Below, one piece after another: positions 41,898-48,937 of a DNA stretch of 64,000 nt. The notes below the pieces were generated by a model that did not search any database, was not told the DNA's origin, and saw nothing but the letters and a program-made list of their open reading frames with translations. The stretch's first letter is position 1, and every line of letters begins with the position of its first letter. The translations under genes and the position numbers were made by a program. The stretch comes from an uncultured Alistipes sp. (GTDB lineage Bacteria > Bacteroidota > Bacteroidia > Bacteroidales > Rikenellaceae): the NCBI GenBank assembly GCA_904502285.1, contig CAJGEC010000002.1, positions 61,019 to 125,018 on the forward strand. The letters are read 5' to 3'.

Positions 41898-41928
41898 CAA
41901 ATATACAACGTGAAAATGCGTTTGTCAA
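41898..41928 (-). promoter_or_regulatory. Promoter of the phage-derived module
   Basis: On the minus strand TTG (complement of 41926-41928) and TATATTTG (complement of 41898-41905) are 20 bp apart, an ideal host-type Bacteroidota promoter. It predicts transcription from about 41890 leftward into the module. The rest of the 41654-42062 gap is AT-rich with no gene. Confidence 0.65.
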
Positions 41929-42026
41929 GCCTTTTTGTCAAATTTTTTTACATTATTTTTTCATTACAAATACAATCATTTAACTAATAGTGACTTAACG
42001 GTTATGGATTCTTCGAAAAAAAATTG

Positions 42027-42034
42027 TATATTTG
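42027..42034 (+). promoter_or_regulatory. -7 element of prfA
   Basis: TATATTTG at 42027-42034, 28 bp before the prfA ATG; -33 region unclear. Confidence 0.5.
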
Positions 42035-42062
42035 CGCAATTAAATAAACTAAAGCATATAAT

Positions 42063-43148
42063 ATGGCAGACAATTCAATACTTATTCGCCTTGATGGCCT
42101 TAAGTTAAAATACGAGGAGATAGGTCAGAAACTCACCGACCCAGAGGTTATCGCCGACGTAAAACAGTTCGTGCAGCTCACCAAGGAGTTCAAGGAGTTG
42201 GAGCCTATCATCGAGACCTCTGACCGCTTCCGCACAGCCCTTGCAAACCTTGCCGAGGCAAAGGATGTATTGGCTAACGAGAAGGATGAGGAGTTCAGAG
42301 AGATTGCACGTGAGGAGGTTGCTACCTTGGAGCCTGCTATCGAGAAGATGGAGGAGGAGATCAAGTTGCTTCTTATCCCTAAAGATCCACAGGACGACAA
42401 GAACGCCATCGTCGAGATTCGTGGTGGTACGGGTGGTGACGAGGCTGCGATTTTTGCAGGCGACTTGCTCCGTATGTACACCAAGTATATCGAGTCGAAG
42501 GGTTGGCGCTACGAGATCACCTCTGCCTCTGACGGTGCTGCAGGTGGTTACAAGGAGGTTGTGCTCAAGGTTACAGGCCAGAGCGTCTACGGCACATTGA
42601 AGTATGAGTCGGGCGTACACCGTGTTCAGCGAGTACCACAGACCGAGACCCAGGGTCGTGTTCACACCTCTGCTGCATCCGTAGCAGTTCTTCCTGAGGC
42701 CGAGGAGTTCGATATCGAGATCTCGATGAACGACATCCGCAAGGATATCTTCTGTGCATCAGGTCCTGGTGGCCAGTCAGTAAATACCACCTACTCTGCT
42801 ATCCGCCTTACCCACATCCCTACGGGTATCGTCGTGCAGTGTCAGGATCAGAAGTCACAGCTCAAGAACTTCGACAAGGCCTTCGAGGAGTTGCGTACAC
42901 GTGTCTTCAACCTCGAATACTCTAAGTACCTCGACGAGATTGCGTCGAAGCGTAAGACTATGGTCTCTACGGGTGACCGTTCAGCAAAGATTCGTACCTA
43001 CAACTATCCTCAGGGACGTATCACCGACCACCGTATCAACTACACAATCTACAACCTTTCAGCCTTTATGGACGGTGACATTCAGGATGTTATCGACCAG
43101 CTTATCGTTGCCGAGAACGCTGAGCGCTTGAAGGAGAGCGAGTTGTAG
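42063..43148 (+). CDS. prfA: Peptide chain release factor 1
   Basis: The 361-residue class I release factor has the GGQ loop in CASGPGGQSVNTTYSAIRL (near residue 237), and the codon-reading PxT tripeptide (here PQT) in HRVQRVPQTETQGRVHTSAA, as in RF1 (reads UAA and UAG); RF2 would show SPF. It releases the finished peptide from the ribosome. It stands alone between the phage-derived module and a small secreted protein gene, with its own promoter and terminator. Length is standard. Confidence 0.96.
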   Translation: MADNSILIRLDGLKLKYEEIGQKLTDPEVIADVKQFVQLTKEFKELEPIIETSDRFRTALANLAEAKDVLANEKDEEFREIAREEVATLEPAIEKMEEEIKLLLIPKDPQDDKNAIVEIRGGTGGDEAAIFAGDLLRMYTKYIESKGWRYEITSASDGAAGGYKEVVLKVTGQSVYGTLKYESGVHRVQRVPQTETQGRVHTSAASVAVLPEAEEFDIEISMNDIRKDIFCASGPGGQSVNTTYSAIRLTHIPTGIVVQCQDQKSQLKNFDKAFEELRTRVFNLEYSKYLDEIASKRKTMVSTGDRSAKIRTYNYPQGRITDHRINYTIYNLSAFMDGDIQDVIDQLIVAENAERLKESEL

Positions 43149-43178
43149 TAGGTGGATAGGTGCCACAATAGTTTCATA

Positions 43179-43207
43179 GGGACCAATTCCACCTTGGGAT
43201 TGGTCCC
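43179..43207 (+). terminator. Terminator after prfA
   Basis: GGGACCAAT (43179-43187) pairs with ATTGGTCCC (43199-43207), followed by TTATTTCTT. Confidence 0.8.
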
Positions 43208-43226
43208 TTATTTCTTAGCGAAGAGT

Positions 43227-43652
43227 ATGCAGTTTCAACGTCTTATACTATCACTGGTGGCGCTCACCATCACCTTTACCGCCTTTAGCGAGTCTCCCGA
43301 ACGAGCCCTTATGGCTAAGCAACAGGGCAAGAGTCTTACGGTCAAGGAGTGGAAGACCACACCCGATGGCAAGAACAAGTGGATAGACCACACCGAGACC
43401 TACAATAGCTTAGGACAACTCATTGCCGAGGCAGAATACGCCGACTTTGGTCGCCACCTCGCATGGAGGACCACATTCGAATACAACGACAAAGGCCAAC
43501 TCATCAAGCAGATAGTCTATAACGAGCGAGGTAAGGTGGATAAGGTGCGAAAGTATGAGTACGACAGCAACGGAGTCTGCATCCGTCGCTTGAACTACAA
43601 CGCCAACGGCACCCTCAACTCATACCGCCAATTCGAATACATCTTCGAGTAG
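43227..43652 (+). CDS. Small secreted protein with YD-like repeats
   Basis: From ATG 43227 a 141-residue protein with a signal peptide (about residues 1-21, LILSLVALTITFTAFS). The mature part has three short repeats of the type Y-N-x-x-G-Q-L or Y-D-S-N-G followed by a Tyr-rich strand (YNSLGQLIAEAEY, YNDKGQLIKQIVY, YDSNGVCIRRLNY), like RHS/YD or MORN-type beta-hairpin repeats. An upstream in-frame ATG at 43152 lies inside the prfA terminator region and was rejected. It precedes the VTC-domain gene by 8 bp and may be co-transcribed with it. Function unknown. Confidence 0.75.
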   Translation: MQFQRLILSLVALTITFTAFSESPERALMAKQQGKSLTVKEWKTTPDGKNKWIDHTETYNSLGQLIAEAEYADFGRHLAWRTTFEYNDKGQLIKQIVYNERGKVDKVRKYEYDSNGVCIRRLNYNANGTLNSYRQFEYIFE

Positions 43653-43660
43653 TTCGCCCT

Positions 43661-44479
43661 ATGCAACCGTACGCCACATACGAACACCTCAACAATCTCG
43701 ACCTATGGACAGAGATGGGGCACATCTCCTTGGATGAGATGCGTGCGGTGAAACTTATGAACCGCATCGACACCAAGTTCATCCTCGACCAGGAGAGTGT
43801 CATAACGCTCCTCAAGGAGGCCTCATTGCTCGGCTATAGGGTACAGACGAACGATGGCATCTTTGCCTATCGCTACGACACCCTCTACTTCGATACCGAG
43901 GAGCGCGCTATGTATGTTGCCCATCACAACCAACAACTCAACCGCCAAAAGATACGCACACGTCGCTACGTCGAGAGTGGCACGACTTTTATCGAGGTAA
44001 AGGACAAGAACAACCGTGGGCGCACCAATAAGAGACGCATAGAGATTCCTGCTATGAACTTTGCAGACTTCAGGGCCTCCGACAAGGCCAACGACTTTGT
44101 ATCTGCAATATCTCGCCACGACATTACGACGCTATCCGCCTCGTTATCGACACGTTTTGTGCGCATTACATTGGTAAATCCCAACCTTAGCGAGCGTATA
44201 ACCATCGACCTCGACCTTCGCTACGAGGATATTCGTTCGGGGCGTAGTGCAGAGGTAAAGGGTATGGCGATTGCTGAACTCAAGCAAGATGGCAGGGTGG
44301 ACTCCACCACAAAACGCCTACTGAGCCAGATGGGCATCAAACCCTTCAAGGTGAGCAAGTATTGCCTCGGAACAGCCCTCACGGTCGAGGGCATCAAACG
44401 CAATAGGATGTTGGAGAAGATACGCGCCATCGAAAAGCGCCTCGGCTACAATAGAATCGTACTAAACTTCGTTAAATAG
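43661..44479 (+). CDS. VTC-domain protein, possible polyphosphate polymerase
   Basis: A 272-residue protein of the VTC domain family (the polyphosphate polymerase catalytic fold known from yeast Vtc4). RIDTKFIL, TLYFDTEERAMYVAHHN, KIRTRRYVESGTTFIEVKDK and the following basic stretch NNRGRTNKRRIEIP carry the charged tunnel-type residues (Arg, Lys, Glu) expected in the active site; later YCLGTALTVEGIKRN. Such proteins make polyphosphate from ATP in eukaryotes, but many bacterial members are untested. The next gene is a DUF4956 membrane protein, a pairing often seen with bacterial VTC genes. Together with DUF2490 it forms a three-gene set. Soluble, no signal peptide. Confidence 0.82.
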   Translation: MQPYATYEHLNNLDLWTEMGHISLDEMRAVKLMNRIDTKFILDQESVITLLKEASLLGYRVQTNDGIFAYRYDTLYFDTEERAMYVAHHNQQLNRQKIRTRRYVESGTTFIEVKDKNNRGRTNKRRIEIPAMNFADFRASDKANDFVSAISRHDITTLSASLSTRFVRITLVNPNLSERITIDLDLRYEDIRSGRSAEVKGMAIAELKQDGRVDSTTKRLLSQMGIKPFKVSKYCLGTALTVEGIKRNRMLEKIRAIEKRLGYNRIVLNFVK

Positions 44480-44493
44480 AAAACCTATAGACT

Positions 44494-45237
44494 ATGCTTG
44501 GACTCAATAACCCCATCAGCGATCCAGATCTCTTCGATGCTGAGATTGCGGCCCTAACAAATAGCGACCACACCACGGGTGCTACCTTCTTGGGCATCCC
44601 CTTGTGTGATAGCATCTCCGTTCAGCAGTTATGCTTGCAATTTGCGGTCAATCTGCTTGTTACCGCAGCCATCGCCTGGCTCTTTTACTACCCTAAGAGC
44701 CATAGCAAGGGTTTCTCCGTAACCTTTATGCTCTTTGGTTCGGCCGTCTTTCTCCTCCTCTTCTTTATGAAGAGTGTCGGCATAGACGTAAGCATTGGTC
44801 TGGGCCTATTTATGATCTTTGGCATTATGCGCTACCGTACCGAGATGGTGCCTATTCGAGAGATGACCTACCTCTTCCTCTCTATTGCTGTGGCGGTTAT
44901 CAATGGCATTAACCTTACGGTGTCGTATGCCGAGTTAGCCCTCGCCAACGGACTTCTCCTTTTGCTCCTCACCGTCGTCGAGTATGCCATTATGCGCAAG
45001 CGCGAGGCCTCGAAGTTGGTGTGCTACGAGCGCATCGAACTCATCCGCCCCGACCGCCGAGCAGAGCTTATCGCCGACCTCGAAACCCGCCTCGGACATA
45101 AGGTCCTCAGGGTAGATGTTGGCAATGTAGACTTCCTCCGCGACGTAGCCTTCCTCAAGGTCTACTACTACCCTCAGCGAGGTGAGAACCCGATGTCCGA
45201 AAGTACGATGAAGATAAACGAGAAGAGTGCCTTCTAA
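44494..45237 (+). CDS. DUF4956 membrane protein
   Basis: A 247-residue membrane protein with four hydrophobic segments (about 46-64, 71-92, 95-110 with MIFGIMRYRTEM, 125-165) and a C-terminal soluble domain (about 175-247, ending TMKINEKSAF). LFMIFGIMRYRTEMVPIREMTYLF is the DUF4956 core. In bacteria this family is found beside VTC-domain genes, so it probably forms the membrane partner of the predicted polymerase, perhaps exporting or anchoring the chain. It starts 14 bp after the VTC gene. Confidence 0.8.
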   Translation: MLGLNNPISDPDLFDAEIAALTNSDHTTGATFLGIPLCDSISVQQLCLQFAVNLLVTAAIAWLFYYPKSHSKGFSVTFMLFGSAVFLLLFFMKSVGIDVSIGLGLFMIFGIMRYRTEMVPIREMTYLFLSIAVAVINGINLTVSYAELALANGLLLLLLTVVEYAIMRKREASKLVCYERIELIRPDRRAELIADLETRLGHKVLRVDVGNVDFLRDVAFLKVYYYPQRGENPMSESTMKINEKSAF

Positions 45238-45256
45238 CCAATAAAACAGACTAACT

Positions 45257-46051
45257 ATGAAGTATTTACATATAATCACTGCCATCACACTCCTTTTCTT
45301 CACCATTGGTGCTGTTCAGGCACAGGAGATTCCCGCCCCAGCCTCTGTCACCAGCGATGACTTCCGTGGTCGCGTTGAGGGTGCTGTAGAGTGGGAGGTA
45401 GCGAAGAACTTGTCGTTGGAGGCTGGCCTACAGATGCGTCTCAACAACGACCTTCGCTCCGTTGATCGCTTTCAAACCTCAGCAGGCATCAACTACGAGG
45501 TGTGCAAATATTTCAACCTCGGTGCGGAATACACCCTTATCAACATTCACGACTTCGAGGATCGTGCGTGGGATAAGCCTCGCCACCGCGTAAATGCCAA
45601 CCTTGAGGGTAACGTGGAGATTGGTCGAGTGGAGCTGGCTCTCAGAGAGCGTCTGCAAACAACCTTCCGTACCGACTCCGTAAACTTGTACGAGAAGCCT
45701 AACCCAGAGATGGTGCTCCGCTCACGCCTTACGGCAAGTTACGGTATTCGCCACTCTCGTTGGACCCCATACGTGCTGTTCGAGTTGCACAATACGCTCA
45801 ACGCCCCAGGCGTGGTGAATAACTATAAGGCTGAGCCACACACCCTCGATAACTATATCACACGCTACCGTGCTGGTGTTGGCGTTAAGTTCCGTGCCGA
45901 CCGCAACCACCGCCTCGACTTCTACTACTACTTCGACTACGACCGTTCGTATAATATCGACTATAAGAAGAATAGTGGCAATCTTAAGGGCTATCTCCTT
46001 GAAAATGAGATGCGTCACATATTTGGCATAAGTTATAAATTCAAACTATAA
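45257..46051 (+). CDS. DUF2490-type outer membrane beta-barrel protein
   Basis: A 264-residue protein with a signal peptide (about residues 1-22) and a barrel-like sequence: alternating strands with aromatic ends (LSLEAGLQMRLN, FNLGAEYTLIN, IRHSRWTPYVLFELHN) and a final strand GISYKFKL ending in a non-polar residue, as in outer-membrane barrels. The pattern and size match DUF2490. It lies 19 bp after the DUF4956 gene, suggesting that the VTC set acts across the whole envelope. No catalytic residues recognised. Confidence 0.78.
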   Translation: MKYLHIITAITLLFFTIGAVQAQEIPAPASVTSDDFRGRVEGAVEWEVAKNLSLEAGLQMRLNNDLRSVDRFQTSAGINYEVCKYFNLGAEYTLINIHDFEDRAWDKPRHRVNANLEGNVEIGRVELALRERLQTTFRTDSVNLYEKPNPEMVLRSRLTASYGIRHSRWTPYVLFELHNTLNAPGVVNNYKAEPHTLDNYITRYRAGVGVKFRADRNHRLDFYYYFDYDRSYNIDYKKNSGNLKGYLLENEMRHIFGISYKFKL

Positions 46052-46074
46052 CACCCCTCTAACCACTCCTCGTT

Positions 46075-46617
46075 ATGCGCCTATTGCTACTCATCTTTGC
46101 AGGACTCTTCACCGCCGTAAGTCTCTCGGCTCACGGCCCACTCTACGTCGTCAATGGCGTGGTGGTGGAGAGCATCGACGGCATTGCGCAGAACGACATA
46201 GAGACTATTGAGACTCTCCCTGCCGACGAGGAGACTATCGCCACGTGGGGTATCGAAGCATCCGAGGGAGTCGTTCTTGTCACACTTCGCTACGACAGCC
46301 CTGCTCGCTTCTCTACTGAGGGATACAGCAACTTCACCGACTACCTTGCCGCCACGGTCAAATGGCCCGACAATATGCCTGCCGAGCGAGTCTCGTTACG
46401 TATCGTCGTAGACGAGACGGGGTGCACATCCATCGAGGAGGTCTTAGAGTCCACCTCGCGCCAATTCCTCGGCCGTGTGACCAAGGCCATAGAGGATGCC
46501 CCTCTCTGGGAGCCTGCCCAACGCAAGGGAGAGGGTGTTGCAAGCCAACACCTTGTAAATCTTAAACTCCCACTACACAAGGAGTTACCTACCGAGCCAT
46601 TCGTAATTATAAGATAG
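46075..46617 (+). CDS. Small secreted protein fusing plug-like and TonB C-terminal-like segments
   Basis: A 180-residue protein with a signal peptide (about 1-19). Residues 23-75 (PLYVVNGVVVESIDGIAQND, then IETIETLPADEETIATWGIE, ASEGVVLVTLRY) match the core of a TonB-dependent receptor plug (the D/N-G-V and GV-x-L-V-T-x-R signatures) without a barrel. Residues 95-180 (YLAATVKWPDNMP, VSLRIVVDETGC, ATKAIEDAPLWEPAQRKG) resemble a TonB C-terminal domain. The combination is known in some Bacteroidota sensor proteins, but here it is free and secreted. It is 23 bp after the DUF2490 gene and 7 bp before xseA. Function unknown. Confidence 0.7.
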   Translation: MRLLLLIFAGLFTAVSLSAHGPLYVVNGVVVESIDGIAQNDIETIETLPADEETIATWGIEASEGVVLVTLRYDSPARFSTEGYSNFTDYLAATVKWPDNMPAERVSLRIVVDETGCTSIEEVLESTSRQFLGRVTKAIEDAPLWEPAQRKGEGVASQHLVNLKLPLHKELPTEPFVIIR

Positions 46618-46624
46618 CGCAACA

Positions 46625-47899
46625 ATGGAGACTTCGAGACATAACCTCTTCACCTCTAAGGAGTCGTGCATCACACTATACGACCTACAACGTATGGTGC
46701 GTACCACCGTGGAGGAGTGTTTCGCCACCCCATTGTGGGTGAGTGCCGAGATCTCGGAACTCAAGATCAATCGTTCAGGCCACTGCTACCTCAACCTCGT
46801 TGAGAAGGGCAATAGCGAGGGTGTGCCACGTGCCGAAGCACGTGCCGTGATTTGGCGTAACAACTACACCCAGATAGATGCTATGTTCCGTGAGGCCACA
46901 GGCTCACCCCTCTCTTCGGGCATAGGTATCTTAGTCCGTGTGGTTGTCACCTACCACGAGATTTATGGCTTCTCGCTCCAGATTATAGACCTCGACCCGA
47001 ACTACACCTTGGGAGATGTTGAGCGACGTCGTCGCGAGACCATCGAGCGACTCAAGGAGGATGGCGTATGGGATATGAATAGGGAGTTATCCCTCCCTCG
47101 CCCCCTGCTCCGCATCGCTGTTGTGTCGAGCGCCACTGCCGCAGGCTATCGCGACTTTATGACCGAGATTGGCTCTTCGCCCTTCAACTTCAACGTCACA
47201 CTCTTCGAGGCCACTATGCAGGGTGAGGGTGCTGAAGAGAGTGTTGTCAATGCCCTTAGTGCCATTGCCGAGAGGGAGAGTGACTTCGACATCGCAGTCA
47301 TCATCCGTGGCGGAGGCTCTACGAGCGACTTAGCTCTCTTCGACTCCTACCGCATCGCCCTCTACGTTACGCAGATGCCAATGGCGGTAATCACGGGTAT
47401 CGGCCACGACAAGGATGTCTCGGTAGTGGATATGGTCGCACACTATATGTGCAAGACTCCAACGGCCGTAGGAGCCTTCTTGGTGGATAGCGCTACGGCG
47501 GAGTTGAATACTATATATGACCTGGCCACAGAATTTCGCCAACTCTCGGAGCAGATGCTCAATAACCAGAACTCATATCTGGCTCAACGCAAATTGGAAC
47601 TATGTCACTTGGCAAGCCAAAATATCTCGAACCATAGCCACAACCTTTCGGCTATCGAACAGAGCATAAAGGAGTTATCCTCACACATTATCGCCACCGA
47701 GGAGCAACGCCTCGAGTCGCTCAAGCACTTTACGGAGAGTTACTCGTTGGATAACATCCTTAAACTCGGCTTTGCTCTTGTGCAGAACTCCGAGGGTATA
47801 ATTACCTCTGCCTGCGGGGTTGGCATTGGCGACCAGATAGAGATAACCCTTCACAACGGCACCATCAATGCCGTAGTGCAAAATATAACCAAAGAGTAA
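46625..47899 (+). CDS. xseA: Exodeoxyribonuclease VII large subunit
   Basis: A 424-residue ExoVII large subunit. The N-terminal OB-fold (LWVSAEISELKINRSGHCYL) is followed by the catalytic domain with SSATAAGYRDFMTEIGS, IRGGGSTSDLALFDSY, TGIGHDKDVSVVDMVAH and KTPTAVGAFLVD, then a long helical segment and a C-terminal strand region. With XseB it degrades single-stranded DNA to short oligonucleotides. xseB follows by 15 bp and confirms the call. Length is close to the family's 400-460. Confidence 0.95.
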   Translation: METSRHNLFTSKESCITLYDLQRMVRTTVEECFATPLWVSAEISELKINRSGHCYLNLVEKGNSEGVPRAEARAVIWRNNYTQIDAMFREATGSPLSSGIGILVRVVVTYHEIYGFSLQIIDLDPNYTLGDVERRRRETIERLKEDGVWDMNRELSLPRPLLRIAVVSSATAAGYRDFMTEIGSSPFNFNVTLFEATMQGEGAEESVVNALSAIAERESDFDIAVIIRGGGSTSDLALFDSYRIALYVTQMPMAVITGIGHDKDVSVVDMVAHYMCKTPTAVGAFLVDSATAELNTIYDLATEFRQLSEQMLNNQNSYLAQRKLELCHLASQNISNHSHNLSAIEQSIKELSSHIIATEEQRLESLKHFTESYSLDNILKLGFALVQNSEGIITSACGVGIGDQIEITLHNGTINAVVQNITKE

Positions 47900-47914
47900 T
47901 ACTTATTTATATAT

Positions 47915-48124
47915 ATGGCTAAGAAGAGTACAAAAAACACCCCTACCTATAGCGAGGCTATCGAGGAGTTGGAGGGGCTAATTGCAAAGTTACGTTCGGG
48001 AGAGATTACCCTCGACAAGCTCCCCTCGACGATGAAACGCGCAAACGAACTTATCGACCTCTGCCGTGACACCCTTTTGGAGGTCAAAGAGGAGATTGAC
48101 GACATCGCCTCAAAGGCTTTTTAA
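47915..48124 (+). CDS. xseB: Exodeoxyribonuclease VII small subunit
   Basis: A 69-residue helical protein with the XseB pattern YSEAIEELEGLIAKLRSGEI, LDKLPSTMKRANELIDLCRD and a charged C-terminal helix. It stabilises the XseA filament in the ExoVII complex. It is directly downstream of xseA. Standard length for the family. Confidence 0.92.
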   Translation: MAKKSTKNTPTYSEAIEELEGLIAKLRSGEITLDKLPSTMKRANELIDLCRDTLLEVKEEIDDIASKAF

Positions 48125-48145
48125 CCCTATATTTGCGCTAAACCA

Positions 48146-48916
48146 ATGAAGAGTGCTATCCGTTGGGCATTGAACCATATACCACGCAGTTGGCTACAGC
48201 GCCTTGCTTCGTGGGCCGTACCCATTATGGGTATCGCCTACTTAGGACGAGGTAGGGAGTGTCCACTCTGTGGTAGCCGACGTCGCAAGTTTATGCCCTA
48301 TGGCTATGTCACTTCGCGCGAGGATGCCCTCTGCCCACGATGCTTAGCCCTGGAGCGCCACCGTATGATATGGCTGTGGATAACACGCCACACCGACCTC
48401 TTGGAGCGTCGCCCTCGCCTGCTACATATAGCCCCTGAGGTATCGCTTATGCGCCACCTGAAACCCCTCTATGGCAATAGTGGCAACTACATAACTGCCG
48501 ACTTGGAGTCTCCGCTAGCCGACCTACACTTCGACGTTCAGCAGATTCCGTTGGACAATGGGACTATAGAGGTAGTCATCTGCAACCACCTACTCGAACA
48601 CGTTGAGAATGACAGGGTTGCACTACGCGAACTACACCGCATCCTATGCCACGGTGGCTGGGGCATACTCCTCGTTCCTGAGGATAGGAGACGAGCCACA
48701 ACCTTCGAGGATGACAGCGTGACAGATAGGGAGGAGCGCACACGTCTCTTCGGTCAGTACGACCACCGCCGAGTCTATGGCCGTGATTACGATGATCGCC
48801 TTCGTAGCGCAGGTTTCCGTGTAGAGCGCATCACCTGCAGCGACATCGCTACAGCCTCCGAGCGAGAACTCTACGCCATAGGCAACGACGACTTAGTTGT
48901 TGTCTATAAAGATTAA
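48146..48916 (+). CDS. Class I SAM-dependent methyltransferase with zinc-binding module
   Basis: A 256-residue protein. An N-terminal zinc-binding region has CPLCGSRRRKF and CPRCLALERHRM, four Cys spaced like a zinc knuckle (about 36-70). The C-terminal part is a class I methyltransferase: motif I region LLHIAPEVSLMRHL is followed by ITADLESPLADLHFDVQ, then VVICNHLLEHVEN (motif IV), and LHRILCHGGWGILLVPED. The target (RNA, protein or small molecule) cannot be told. It lies 21 bp after xseB and 21 bp before the RSH gene, in the same direction. Similar zinc-methyltransferase proteins occur in many Bacteroidota genomes. Confidence 0.82.
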   Translation: MKSAIRWALNHIPRSWLQRLASWAVPIMGIAYLGRGRECPLCGSRRRKFMPYGYVTSREDALCPRCLALERHRMIWLWITRHTDLLERRPRLLHIAPEVSLMRHLKPLYGNSGNYITADLESPLADLHFDVQQIPLDNGTIEVVICNHLLEHVENDRVALRELHRILCHGGWGILLVPEDRRRATTFEDDSVTDREERTRLFGQYDHRRVYGRDYDDRLRSAGFRVERITCSDIATASERELYAIGNDDLVVVYKD

Positions 48917-48937
48917 CCGATAATACACAGATGTCCT

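Noticed and set aside
33896..42062. Attachment sites at the ends of the phage module
   Set aside because: I compared the sequences around both ends and found no shared direct repeat; the element has no integrase either.
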